Positions 41,966-50,553 of a stretch of 64,000 bases of DNA are shown here, piece after piece. The stretch comes from Oscillospiraceae bacterium. Its GTDB lineage: Bacteria; Bacillota; Clostridia; Oscillospirales; CAG-272. The number at the start of each line of letters is the position of its first letter. Within the stretch, counting starts at the first letter, position 1. The DNA is taken from positions 1-64,000 of the forward strand of contig SVTK01000016.1 in the NCBI GenBank assembly GCA_015063805.1, in the 5' to 3' direction. Under the pieces are notes generated by a model. That model did not search any database. It was given only the letters and a program-made list of their open reading frames with translations, and was not told where the DNA came from. The position numbers were made by a program, and so were the translations under genes.

Positions 41966-43129
41966 TTATGCGATCACGCGGATGCGGCCGACACCTTCGA
42001 TGGTGTGGAGCTTCGCCACAGCATCGGCGGGAACCTCGCCGTTGACATCCAGCATGGTGTAGGCATTGTTGCCCTTGGACTTGTTGATCATGTTGTCAAT
42101 GTTGATGTGCAGGTCGCCCATAACACCCGAGATCTTGGAGAGAATTGCGGGGATATTCTCGTGCATCACGCAAATGCGGGTGCCGGGGGTGCGAGGCATG
42201 GACACATTGGGGAAGTTCACGCTATTCTTGATGTTGCCGTTCTGCAGGTAATCGTCCAGCTGGAGGGCAGCCATCACGGCGCAGTTATCCTCGCTCTCGG
42301 CGGTGGATGCGCCAAGGTGCGGGATGGTGATGATGCCGGGCACGTTCACCGTTTCCTCGGTGGGGAAGTCGGTGACGTAAGCCGCCAGCTTACCGGAGGC
42401 CAGGGCAGCCTTCACGGCATCGGCATCCACCAGATCGGCACGGGAGAGGTTGATCAGACGGGCGCCGTCCTTCATCATGGCGATGGTCTCGGCGTTGATC
42501 ATCTTCTTGGTCTGGGGAGTTGCGGGAACGTGAAGGGTGATGTAATCGGAATCACGGTAAATATCCTCGTAAGTATTGGCGTGCTTGATGCTGTTGCGCA
42601 GGCTCCAGGCTGCCTCTACCGTCAGGTAGGGATCGCAGCCGATGACCGACATTCCCAGGTGGGTTGCGGTGTTGGCCACCATACCGCCGATGGCACCCAG
42701 GCCGATGACGCCCAGGGTCTTGCCCGCCAGCTCACAGCCGGCGAACTTGGACTTGCCGGCCTCAACGGCCTTGGCAACGCCCTCAGTCCCGGCAAGCGTA
42801 TTTGCCCATGCAATACCTCCCACGATATCGCGGGAAGCCAAAAGCAGAGCGGCAATGGCCAGCTCCTTCACGCCGTTTGCATTGGCACCGGGGGTGTTGA
42901 ACACCACAATGCCCTCCTCGCTGCAGCGGTCAACGGGAATGTTGTTCACACCCGCACCGCAGCGTGCGATGGCCAGCATATTCTCACCAAACGTCATATC
43001 GTGCATGGCGGCAGAGCGCACCATAATCGCATCGGGTGCCTCTACCTCAGCACCCACATTGTATACCGCGCGGTCAAACTTGTCAGTCCCCACCGCCGCA
43101 ATCTTATTCAGCAGCTGAATATTCATCAT
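41966..43129 (-). CDS. serA: Phosphoglycerate dehydrogenase
   Basis: A 387-residue NAD enzyme that oxidises 3-phosphoglycerate, the first step of serine synthesis. The Rossmann motif GLGAIGGMVANTATHLG follows LGVI at about residue 140. The catalytic HLGAS with the upstream RxxxV region is in the substrate/NAD part, and an ACT-type regulatory domain closes the protein (about 315-387, RICVMHENIPAILSKISGVM). ACT domains of SerA usually mediate serine feedback. ATG 43129 has GAGGT eight bases upstream; ATG 43126 is equally possible. It is the second gene after serC on the same strand. Confidence 0.93.
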   Translation of the reverse strand: MMNIQLLNKIAAVGTDKFDRAVYNVGAEVEAPDAIMVRSAAMHDMTFGENMLAIARCGAGVNNIPVDRCSEEGIVVFNTPGANANGVKELAIAALLLASRDIVGGIAWANTLAGTEGVAKAVEAGKSKFAGCELAGKTLGVIGLGAIGGMVANTATHLGMSVIGCDPYLTVEAAWSLRNSIKHANTYEDIYRDSDYITLHVPATPQTKKMINAETIAMMKDGARLINLSRADLVDADAVKAALASGKLAAYVTDFPTEETVNVPGIITIPHLGASTAESEDNCAVMAALQLDDYLQNGNIKNSVNFPNVSMPRTPGTRICVMHENIPAILSKISGVMGDLHINIDNMINKSKGNNAYTMLDVNGEVPADAVAKLHTIEGVGRIRVIA

Positions 43130-43147
43130 AATTATGTACCTCATTAT

Positions 43148-43222
43148 TGAAAGTTTTCGCGGGAGTCTGAGGGAGCCTTTTTCAAAAGGCTCCCTCAGCG
43201 GGGTGTGGGGCAGCGCCCCACG
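43148..43222. repeat. Dispersed hairpin repeat, copy F, between serC and serA
   Basis: GAAAGTTTTCGCGGGAG, hairpin CTGAGGGAGCCTTTTTC... (43167-43198), then GGGGTGTGGGGCAGCGCCCC. It lies inside the serC-serA operon, where it could attenuate serA. Confidence 0.78.
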
Positions 43223-43226
43223 GCCT

Positions 43227-44315
43227 TTACGCCTTGGGATTCTCGGCGGCGAACTTCTTCATGAACTCCACCAGAGCAGCCACGCCCTCTTCAGGCATCG
43301 CGTTGTAGATGGAGGCGCGCATACCGCCCACGGAGCGGTGGCCCTTCAGGTTCTTCAGACCGGCCTTGGAAGCCTCAGATGCGAACTTCTTATCCAGATC
43401 GGCATCACCGGTCACAAACGTCACGTTCATCATGGAACGGCTTTCCTTCTTGACGGGTGCAATGTAGTAATCCTGGCTGTCGAGATAATCATACAGCAGT
43501 GCAGCCTTGCGCACGTTGCGGGCCTTCATCTCCTCCAGGCCGCCCATGTCCAGGATCCACTCGTAAACCAGCTTTGCCATGTAGATGGCGTAGCAGGGAG
43601 GCGTGTTGTACATGGAGTCGTTGTCTGCCATCAGCTTCCAGTCCAGCATGGAGGGAGTCTCGGGGCGTGCACGACCCAGCAGATCCTCACGGACAATGAC
43701 GATGGTCAGACCGGCGGGCGCCATATTCTTCTGGGCACCGGCGTAGATCACACCGAACTTGGACACGTCAACCGGCTCGGAAATGATGCAGGAGGACATA
43801 TCGGCTACCAGAGGAATGTCACCGGTGTCGGGAATCTCGGGGAACTTGGTGCCGTAGATGGTATTGTTGAAGCAAACGTGCACATAATCGGCATTTGCAC
43901 GGAAAGACTCGCGGGTGGTAGCGGGAATGTAGGTAAAGTTGTCAGGCTTGGAGGTAGCGGCGATCTTCACATCACCGTACTTCTGCGCCTCGGTGTATGC
44001 CTTGCCCGAGAACTGACCGGACACAATGTAGTCAGCACAGCCGCCCTCGGAGAGCAGGTTCAGGGGCACTGCCGCGAACTGGGTGGATGCACCGCCCTGC
44101 AGGAAGAGCACCTTGTAGTTGTCGGGAATGTTCATCAGCTGGCGCAGCTTGGCCTCAGCATCCTTGATGATCGCATCATAATCAGGAGATCGATGACTCA
44201 TCTCCATAACCGACATTCCGCTCTCTCCGTAGCAGACAAGCTCGGATGCTGCCTTTTCCAGTACCGACAGGGGGAGCATAGAGGGACCTGCAGAAAAATT
44301 GTAGACTCTGTTCAT
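43227..44315 (-). CDS. serC: Phosphoserine aminotransferase
   Basis: A 362-residue PLP aminotransferase that makes 3-phosphoserine from 3-phosphohydroxypyruvate. It starts with the class signature NRVYNFSAGPSMLPLSVLEK. The PLP lysine is in YAGAQKNMAPAG, and RSVGGMRASIYNAMPEEGV is the conserved C-terminal segment. ATG 44315 is chosen because GGAGG lies seven bases upstream; ATG 44318 is one codon earlier. It heads the serC-serA operon, separated from serA by a hairpin repeat, and is driven by a consensus promoter 62 bases upstream. Confidence 0.94.
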   Translation of the reverse strand: MNRVYNFSAGPSMLPLSVLEKAASELVCYGESGMSVMEMSHRSPDYDAIIKDAEAKLRQLMNIPDNYKVLFLQGGASTQFAAVPLNLLSEGGCADYIVSGQFSGKAYTEAQKYGDVKIAATSKPDNFTYIPATTRESFRANADYVHVCFNNTIYGTKFPEIPDTGDIPLVADMSSCIISEPVDVSKFGVIYAGAQKNMAPAGLTIVIVREDLLGRARPETPSMLDWKLMADNDSMYNTPPCYAIYMAKLVYEWILDMGGLEEMKARNVRKAALLYDYLDSQDYYIAPVKKESRSMMNVTFVTGDADLDKKFASEASKAGLKNLKGHRSVGGMRASIYNAMPEEGVAALVEFMKKFAAENPKA

Positions 44316-44377
44316 CATAAAACCTCCGTATGTAGATCACTTAAGATTTTCGCATGGTAAAGCGACAATATAAAAAC

Positions 44378-44406
44378 ATTATACTCCTTTTTCCCGCTCC
44401 CGTCAA
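44378..44406 (-). promoter_or_regulatory. serC-serA promoter
   Basis: Minus strand TTGACG (44406-44401), 17 bases, TATAAT (44383-44378). The rest of 44319-44563 shows only a hairpin at 44518. Confidence 0.78.
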
Positions 44407-44517
44407 GTGCTTTGGCAAAAAAAAGCAGGCCGCACCGTCTTTCCCTGCGAAAAAAGTCTCCTTCCCCAAAAACGCGGCCTGTCCCGTATGCCCTCACCCC
44501 TGTCCCGCCCCAAACGC

Positions 44518-44552
44518 AAGAGGGCCGGCGCCCTAGCGCCGACCCTCTTTTT
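44518..44552. terminator. Hairpin after the DUF378 gene
   Basis: Fourteen-base arms AAGAGGGCCGGCGC and GCGCCGACCCTCTT (one mismatch). The T-run lies on the plus strand. On the minus strand, where DUF378 is read, the tail is weak, so it may be a partial terminator. Confidence 0.55.
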
Positions 44553-44563
44553 GCTTCGATCCC

Positions 44564-44773
44564 TTACATATCCATCTCTTCTTCGCGGGAACGGAAGAGC
44601 AGCGAAATGCACCACAGTCCCGCCAATGCCACCGCGGTATATACGATACGGCTGCCAAGGGCCGCCTGGCTGCCGAAAATCCAGGCCACCAGGTCGAACT
44701 TGAACAAACCGATGCTGCCCCAGTTCAGCGCGCCTACGATCACCAGCAGAAGGGAAATCCGATCCATCAGCAT
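44564..44773 (-). CDS. DUF378 membrane protein
   Basis: A 69-residue protein with two membrane helices, the size and pattern of DUF378/YuzA (LLLVIVGALNWGSIGLFKFD, then IVYTAVALAGLWCISLL). GAGGAGGCATAAGTTT precedes the ATG. The family is widespread in Firmicutes without an assigned function. The neighbouring genes do not suggest a partner. Confidence 0.88.
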   Translation of the reverse strand: MLMDRISLLLVIVGALNWGSIGLFKFDLVAWIFGSQAALGSRIVYTAVALAGLWCISLLFRSREEEMDM

Positions 44774-44874
44774 AAACTTATGCCTCCTCTTTGATTTACG
44801 GCGTGCCGGCAGGCCGCGCCGTTTGCTTTAGGATGGCCGAAAATTCTTCGGTTTATACATCGATGGATAAACGG

Positions 44875-46224
44875 TCAGATGAAAACACCCCAGACCAGCG
44901 CCAGAAGCAAGGACACGATCACGGGAATAATGCAGGAGGTCACGCAAACATCCAGGTAAGACTCCTTATGGCTGCAGTGGGAAACGGCAAGCAGCGTAAG
45001 CACGGCACCGTTATGCGGCAGGGTGTCCAGGCCGCCGGATGCCAGAGATGCAATACGGTGCAGGTACTCGGGATTCACGCCGATCTCCGCCGCCTTGGCC
45101 AGATACTGGGGCGCCAGAGCCTCAAGGGCAATGGACATTCCCCCCGAAGCCGAGCCGGTGGCACCGGCCAGCACGTTCACCGCCACCGCCTCCGAGAAGA
45201 GAATGGAGCCGGGCATATTGAGCATGGCAGACTTCAGCAGAAGGAAACCGGGCACCATCTTGACCACCGAGCCAAAGCCCACCGCACAGGCGGTGTTCAT
45301 GATGGCGGTCAGCGATCCGTTTGCCCCTTCATTGATAGCGGGGAGGAGCGCCTTCAGCTGCTTCAGATTCATCAGACAGGTCATGACAATGCCCCCCAGC
45401 AGAGCCACTACAATCGCCTGACTCGACGACCATTCCACAATCCCCGCCTGCTTCAGCAGCTTGGGCAGGACATTGAGCATCAGCACCACCACAACCAGGG
45501 GCAGAAGTCCGCTCAGCCAATGCCAGGACGGCAGTGCGTTGGCATCGAAGCTGCAGTCGGTTTGTTTTTCGTCCTCCGTAAAGTGTAGCCCCTTCTTCCG
45601 CGCACAGCGAATGCGCCACTCTAGGTAGAGATACCCCGGAACCGCGATCAGAATTGCCGCTACAATGCTCAGCAGAGGTGCGGCCATGGCATCGGTTTCG
45701 TAATAGTTTGTAGGAATCAGATTCTGAATCTGGGGAGAGCCGGGAATTGCCGTCATGGTTATACCGAAGGCACCAAAGGCAATGGCACCGGGCAGCAGGG
45801 TCCGGGGCAGATCGGCCTCGCGGTAGATGGCATAGCCCATGGGATAGATCACAAATACCACCACGAACAGAGAAATCCCGCCGTAGGTCATGAGCAGACA
45901 GGGAATAATCACCGCCAGCAGGGCAAATCTCGGGCCGATGAGGGATACCAGCTTATTGGCCAACGACCGTGCAGATCCGGTGGCATCCATCAGCTTGCCG
46001 TAAATGGCACCCAGGAAAAAGGCCGGGAACCAGGAAATGATGTAGTCAGCCGCTCCCTTGAGATAGTCTCCCAGATAAGCGTCAAGAATATTCAGGCCGC
46101 CGAAAACAGCAACCACCACGGCACAGATCGGTGCCACCCAAATGATGGTGTGTCCCCGATAGGCAAGGCAGATCAGCAGACAAAGTCCCACCAAAATACC
46201 AACCAAAGAAATCACAGAAGACAT
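44875..46224 (-). CDS. GntP-type organic acid or gluconate permease
   Basis: A 449-residue protein with about twelve membrane helices. Stretches such as YGGISLFVVVFVIYPMGYAI, GAFGITMTAIPGSPQIQNLI and LASGGLDTLPHNGAVLTLLA match the GntP/ArsB-like proton symporter family. Substrates in the family include gluconate, other sugar acids, glycerate and some amino acids; which one applies here is unknown. ATG 46224 was chosen for GGAGG five bases upstream; the longer open frame starts in the promoter. Promoter at 46299-46271. Monocistronic, divergent from pduL. Confidence 0.85.
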   Translation of the reverse strand: MSSVISLVGILVGLCLLICLAYRGHTIIWVAPICAVVVAVFGGLNILDAYLGDYLKGAADYIISWFPAFFLGAIYGKLMDATGSARSLANKLVSLIGPRFALLAVIIPCLLMTYGGISLFVVVFVIYPMGYAIYREADLPRTLLPGAIAFGAFGITMTAIPGSPQIQNLIPTNYYETDAMAAPLLSIVAAILIAVPGYLYLEWRIRCARKKGLHFTEDEKQTDCSFDANALPSWHWLSGLLPLVVVVLMLNVLPKLLKQAGIVEWSSSQAIVVALLGGIVMTCLMNLKQLKALLPAINEGANGSLTAIMNTACAVGFGSVVKMVPGFLLLKSAMLNMPGSILFSEAVAVNVLAGATGSASGGMSIALEALAPQYLAKAAEIGVNPEYLHRIASLASGGLDTLPHNGAVLTLLAVSHCSHKESYLDVCVTSCIIPVIVSLLLALVWGVFI

Positions 46225-46270
46225 GGCTACCTCCACAGACAAAAATCCGGCAAACAAATTGCCTGATTCC

Positions 46271-46299
46271 ATTATATCGGATACATTCTCCAAAGTCAA
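46271..46299 (-). promoter_or_regulatory. Promoter of the GntP-type permease
   Basis: Minus strand TTGACT (46299-46294), 17 bases, TATAAT (46276-46271). Confidence 0.75.
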
Positions 46300-46399
46300 C
46301 CGAATGCGGTTTTTCACCTGTTCTTGTCATTTTCTGTCCGTTTTTCTTCTCCGCGAAAGGAAAAATCACCCCTTTCCCGGAAAAATTTCCTCCACACCA

Positions 46400-46428
46400 T
46401 TTACACCGCGCGAAATTTGTGGTATAAT
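46400..46428 (+). promoter_or_regulatory. Promoter of the pduL-GGGtGRT operon
   Basis: TTTACA (46400-46405), 17 bases, TATAAT (46423-46428), 43 bases before the first ATG. Confidence 0.78.
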
Positions 46429-46471
46429 GGTACGGAATGAAATTTATTTCCCAAAAAGGAGTATATTTACC

Positions 46472-47044
46472 ATGGAAAACAAAGTTTTGGTTGAAACCTC
46501 TGCCCGCCACGTCCATCTGTCGGCAGAACACATCGAGATTCTCTTCGGTAAGGGTGCTACCCTGACCCACAAGAAGGATCTGAGCCAGCCCGGTCAGTTC
46601 GCCTGCGAGGAGCGCGTTACCCTCGTCGGCCCCAAGAAGTCCATCCCCAATGTCATCATCCTCGGGCCCGCCCGTCCCGCTACCCAGGTTGAGGTGTCCC
46701 TGAGTGATGCACGCACCCTGGGCGTTGATGCTCCCGTTCGCGAGAGCGGCGACATCGCCGGTTCCGCCGGCTGCAAGATCGTCGGCCCCTGCGGTGAGGT
46801 TGAGATCGCTGAGGGCGTTATCGCCGCAAAGCGTCACATCCACTTCACTCCCGCTGATGCCGAGGCTTTCGGTGTGGCCGACAAGCAGATCGTTAAGGTA
46901 AAGATCGACTCCGCCCGTTCCCTGGTATTTGACGATGTCGTGGTCCGTGTCAGCGAGAAGTTTGCTGCTGCCATGCACATCGACACCGACGAGGCAAATG
47001 CTGCCTGCGCATTCGGCAAGTGCTTCGGCGAGGTCATCAAGTAA
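46472..47044 (+). CDS. PduL-type phosphate acyltransferase
   Basis: A 190-residue enzyme of the PduL/PtaD family, which moves acetyl or propionyl between CoA and phosphate. The N-terminal SARHVHLSAEH and later KRHIHFTPADAEAFGV carry the zinc-binding histidines. There is no microcompartment-targeting N-terminal extension, and no pdu or eut genes surround it, so it is probably a general phosphotransacylase here. AAAAAGGAGTATATTTACC precedes ATG 46472; an upstream open frame reads through the promoter and is rejected. First gene of a three-gene operon with the scaffold and GGGtGRT genes. Confidence 0.9.
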   Translation: MENKVLVETSARHVHLSAEHIEILFGKGATLTHKKDLSQPGQFACEERVTLVGPKKSIPNVIILGPARPATQVEVSLSDARTLGVDAPVRESGDIAGSAGCKIVGPCGEVEIAEGVIAAKRHIHFTPADAEAFGVADKQIVKVKIDSARSLVFDDVVVRVSEKFAAAMHIDTDEANAACAFGKCFGEVIK

Positions 47045-47095
47045 GATTTCCCCGGTACATCCACTGTTTATTATTTTATCAAAGGAGATATAATC

Positions 47096-47812
47096 ATGAG
47101 CAACGAATTTTCCTGCGAGTACGCAATGAGCGCTGAAGTCGCGAAAATGTGTACGGTTGCAAAAGGCCCCAACCACGGTCCCGCTCCCATTCCGGAAGAA
47201 GGCAAGTGGGTTCAGGCAAAAGAAATTACCGATATTTCCGCGTACACCCACGGTGTGGGCTGGTGCGCTCCCCAGCAGGGTGCCTGCAAGCTGTCCCTGA
47301 ACGTCAAGAACGGTATCATCGAGGAAGCTCTCGTTGAGACCATCGGCTGCTCGGGTATGACCCACTCTGCCGCCATGGCCGCAGAGATCCTTCCCGGCAA
47401 GACCCTGCTTGAGGCACTGAACACCGACCTGGTGTGCGATGCCATCAACACCGCGATGCGTGAGCTCTTCCTGCAGATCGTTTACGGCCGCAGCCAGTCT
47501 GCCTTCTCCGAGGGCGGTCTCGTCATCGGCGCAGGTATGGAAGACCTGGGCAAGGGTGAGCGTTCCATGGTCGGTACCATGTACGGCACCAAGGCAAAGG
47601 GCGTTCGTTACCTGGAGATGACCGAGGGCTACTGCACCAGAATGGCGCTGGACGAGAACGATCAGGTGATCGGCTACGAGTTCGTTTCCCTGGGCAAGAT
47701 GACCGACTTCATCAAGAAGGGTCTGGAGCCCAACGAGGCATATGAGAAGTCCAAGGGTACCTACGGCCGCTTCGCCGATGCCGTCAAGTACATCGATCCC
47801 CGCAAGGAATAA
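47096..47812 (+). CDS. NifU-like Fe-S scaffold protein of the GGGtGRT operon
   Basis: A 238-residue protein related to the IscU/NifU scaffold fold, of the variant that accompanies GGGtGRT proteins. The conserved ligand region reads VGWCAPQQGACKLSLN and LVETIGCSGMTHSAAMAAEI, with spaced cysteines that could hold a cluster. AAAGGAGATATAATC precedes the ATG. It is 51 bases after pduL and 18 bases before the partner. The two are almost always adjacent in Clostridia as I recall. What the pair does is not established. Confidence 0.85.
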   Translation: MSNEFSCEYAMSAEVAKMCTVAKGPNHGPAPIPEEGKWVQAKEITDISAYTHGVGWCAPQQGACKLSLNVKNGIIEEALVETIGCSGMTHSAAMAAEILPGKTLLEALNTDLVCDAINTAMRELFLQIVYGRSQSAFSEGGLVIGAGMEDLGKGERSMVGTMYGTKAKGVRYLEMTEGYCTRMALDENDQVIGYEFVSLGKMTDFIKKGLEPNEAYEKSKGTYGRFADAVKYIDPRKE

Positions 47813-47830
47813 TTGAAGGAGGAAATATCA

Positions 47831-48829
47831 ATGGCACATTTTGAAGGTTACGAGAGACGCGAGGCGAAGATCCTCGCCGCACTGAAAGAATACGGCATTT
47901 CCTCCATCGACGAGTGCAAGGCCATCTGCGATGCCAAGGGCATTGACCCCTACAAGATCGTAGAAGAGACCCAGCCCATCGCCTTTGAGAATGCTAAGTG
48001 GGCCTACACCGTAGGTGCTGCTATCGCCATCAAGAAGGGCTGCACCAAGGCATCTGATGCCGCTGCCGCTATCGGTATCGGTCTGCAGGCTTTCTGCATC
48101 CCCGGCTCCGTTGCTGAGAACCGCAAGGTTGGTCTCGGCCACGGTAATCTCGGCGCAATGCTCCTCTCCGAGGAGACCGACTGCTTCTGCTTCCTGGCCG
48201 GCCACGAGTCCTTCGCTGCCGCTGAGGGTGCAATCAAGATCGCCCTCAACGCAAACAAGGTTCGCGTTAAGCCCCTGCGCGTTATCCTCAACGGTCTCGG
48301 CAAGGACGCCGCGATGATCATCTCCCGCATCAACGGCTTCACCTATGTTCAGACCCAGTTCGATCCCTACACCGAGGAAGTTACTGTGGTCAAGGAGACC
48401 GCTTACTCTCAGGGCGATCGCGCAAAGGTTAAGTGCTACGGCTCCGACAGCGTTCCCGAGGGTGTTGCAATCATGAAGCTGGAGAATGTTGGCGTTTCCA
48501 TCACCGGTAACTCCACCAACCCCACCCGCTTCCAGCATCCCGTTGCCGGCACCTACAAGAAGTGGTGCAACGAGAACGGCAAGAAGTACTTCTCCGTGGC
48601 ATCCGGCGGCGGCACCGGCCGTACCCTGCACCCCGACAACATGGCTGCAGGTCCTGCTTCCTACGGCATGACCGACACCATGGGCCGTATGCACGGCGAC
48701 GCTCAGTTCGCAGGCTCTTCTTCCGTGCCCGCCCATGTCGAAATGATGGGTCTGATCGGCGCAGGCAACAACCCCATGGTCGGTATGACCGTTGCGGTTG
48801 CTGTTGCCATCGAAGAAGCTTGCAAGTAA
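47831..48829 (+). CDS. GGGtGRT protein
   Basis: A 332-residue protein with the family-naming motif GGGTGRT in SVASGGGTGRTLHPDNMAAG. Other landmarks are VAENRKVGLGHGNLGAML and CFCFLAGHESFAAAEGAIKI, where Cys and His could bind metal. No membrane segment. The family is known by sequence only. ATG 47831 is preceded by AAGGAGGAAATATC; an upstream in-frame start overlaps the previous stop and lacks a site. Last gene of the operon, followed by a hairpin-repeat terminator. Confidence 0.9.
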   Translation: MAHFEGYERREAKILAALKEYGISSIDECKAICDAKGIDPYKIVEETQPIAFENAKWAYTVGAAIAIKKGCTKASDAAAAIGIGLQAFCIPGSVAENRKVGLGHGNLGAMLLSEETDCFCFLAGHESFAAAEGAIKIALNANKVRVKPLRVILNGLGKDAAMIISRINGFTYVQTQFDPYTEEVTVVKETAYSQGDRAKVKCYGSDSVPEGVAIMKLENVGVSITGNSTNPTRFQHPVAGTYKKWCNENGKKYFSVASGGGTGRTLHPDNMAAGPASYGMTDTMGRMHGDAQFAGSSSVPAHVEMMGLIGAGNNPMVGMTVAVAVAIEEACK

Positions 48830-48844
48830 GAGAATACCCAAGAT

Positions 48845-48901
48845 ACGAGGGGGACTTTTTGGAAAAAAAGTCCCCCTCGCGCTCTCCGCAAAAAACTTAT
48901 G
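48845..48901. repeat. Dispersed hairpin repeat, copy G
   Basis: Hairpin CGAGGGGGACTTTTTGG... (48845-48878) then GCGCTCTCCGCAAAAAACTT. It follows the GGGtGRT gene by 15 bases and probably terminates the operon. Confidence 0.75.
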
Positions 48902-48938
48902 TAAAGGTTTTTTCGGGTACAGATAAGGAGAAGATGCC

Positions 48939-50273
48939 ATGGCCGAAGTCAAGATCAATTTTTCGGATGAATCATACGGCAGAATCAGACCGCTTCACGG
49001 CGTGAATTGCGGGCCTATGACCAAGGTATTTACCTATGATGCACGACCCCAGTTTCGCGAGGCAGGCTTCCCTTACGCGAGACTGCACGACGTTGAATAT
49101 CCCTACGGCTCGGGGGAATTTGTTGACATTCACTGCATATTCAAAAACTTTGATGCCGACGAGAATGATCCCGCAAACTATAACTTCAGGCTCACCGACA
49201 AGTATCTTGAAGAGATATTCGCGGTTGGATGCGAGCCTCTTTTCCGGCTTGGGGAGTCCATCGAGCACGCTCCGGTCAAGATGCACATATTCCCCCCCAA
49301 GGATTACCTGAAGTGGGCTCGGATCTGTGAGCATATTATCCGTCACTATACCGAGGGTTGGGCGGAAGGCTACCACTGGAAAATCGACTATTGGGAGATC
49401 TGGAATGAGGCGGACGGGGAAAGCAAGAAAATGTGGCAGGGCACACCTGAAGAATTTTACGAATTTTACGATGTGGCTGCGACATACCTTAAAGGAAAAT
49501 TTCCTCACCTCAAGATCGGCGGATGTGCCTTCTGCCGCGCAGTGAAACCCTTTATGGATAACTTTCTCAAGTACATCACCACAAGAGATCACAAGGTTCC
49601 CCTGGACTTCTACTCATGGCACCGATATTTTGCGGACATAGATGGCGCAATGCTTACCGAAGCAAAGGCGGCGCGAGAGATGCTGAACCGGTACGGATTT
49701 TATGATACCGAAAGCGTATTTGACGAGTGGAACTACATGGAGGACTGGGCAAATCAGCCGCCGAGCTATCGTATCATCAAAAACGATCAGGGTGCGGCGT
49801 TCTGTGCCGGTGTACTTTGCACACTCCAGCAGGAAACTGACGTTACCATGGCCACTTACTTTGAGGCCGATGTGGTCAAGGAGTGGTGCGGATTATTCGA
49901 CGTTAAGGATATGAGCATCGGTAAAACAAAGGCAACGGTTACGCCGCTCAAGCCTTTTTATGCCTTCCGGGCATTCAATGAGCTATATCGCCTCGGTGAC
50001 GCGGTTGAGGCTGTCTCGGATACACGCGGCATAAAGGCGTGTGCCGCAAAGGGGAACGGCAAAAACGCGCTTCTGATCTCCAACTGTACCGGAGAGGACA
50101 CAGAGGTTGTGATCGCGCTTTCGGGACTTATCGATCACGGGCTTGAGGTCCTTCTCACCGATAAAACATATACCTTTACCCGTGTGGCGGCATACGAGCT
50201 TACCGGCGACACCAAAATCACTCTTCCCATGAAGGCCAACGCATTCGCCTACCTTGGAAGCGTACTGGAATAA
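48939..50273 (+). CDS. GH39-like glycoside hydrolase
   Basis: A 444-residue intracellular enzyme with a TIM-barrel of clan GH-A. The acid/base glutamate lies in the GH39 motif WEIWNEADG (about residue 155), and the nucleophile is probably the Glu of SVFDEWNYME (about 260). LYSWHRYFAD-type strand DFYSWHRYFAD lies between. Family members hydrolyse xylosides or iduronides. A short C-terminal beta-sandwich follows. AAGGAGAAGATGCC precedes the ATG. Codon use is less GC-rich (more AGA, ATA and CTT) than in the flanking genes, so it may be a later arrival. Monocistronic. Confidence 0.82.
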   Translation: MAEVKINFSDESYGRIRPLHGVNCGPMTKVFTYDARPQFREAGFPYARLHDVEYPYGSGEFVDIHCIFKNFDADENDPANYNFRLTDKYLEEIFAVGCEPLFRLGESIEHAPVKMHIFPPKDYLKWARICEHIIRHYTEGWAEGYHWKIDYWEIWNEADGESKKMWQGTPEEFYEFYDVAATYLKGKFPHLKIGGCAFCRAVKPFMDNFLKYITTRDHKVPLDFYSWHRYFADIDGAMLTEAKAAREMLNRYGFYDTESVFDEWNYMEDWANQPPSYRIIKNDQGAAFCAGVLCTLQQETDVTMATYFEADVVKEWCGLFDVKDMSIGKTKATVTPLKPFYAFRAFNELYRLGDAVEAVSDTRGIKACAAKGNGKNALLISNCTGEDTEVVIALSGLIDHGLEVLLTDKTYTFTRVAAYELTGDTKITLPMKANAFAYLGSVLE

Positions 50274-50294
50274 TCCGGAACAAATACCTATTTT

Positions 50295-50334
50295 CCCAAG
50301 GGGCATTGCGCAGACCTGCGCAATGCCCCTTGGG
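50295..50334. terminator. Perfect 18-bp hairpin after the GH39-like gene
   Basis: Arms CCCAAGGGGCATTGCGCA and exact complement with loop GACC. No T-run follows on the plus strand, so termination would be inefficient or Rho-linked. It begins 22 bases after the stop. Confidence 0.6.
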
Positions 50335-50384
50335 CTTCAGTCCGCCAAAAACGCTTCCGCATCACCAAAAAACGCAAAAAACAC

Positions 50385-50413
50385 TTTACAATTCGGTGGG
50401 AAGGGTGTATAAT
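50385..50413 (+). promoter_or_regulatory. Promoter of the second yitT-like gene
   Basis: TTTACA (50385-50390), 17 bases, TATAAT (50408-50413), with a 140-base leader before the GTG start. I see no riboswitch signature in this leader. Confidence 0.78.
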
Positions 50414-50553
50414 ATGGGTGCTATTCCCGGTTTTGTCCCCGCAGGATAGCTTTTTGTTCCTGTACGGCACAGCCATGGATTCCCCGGGGACGGGTTTCAT
50501 GCTGCGGCCGACTCTCCGCCCCTCAAAAACTGTATCAAATTGGAGTAATCACC

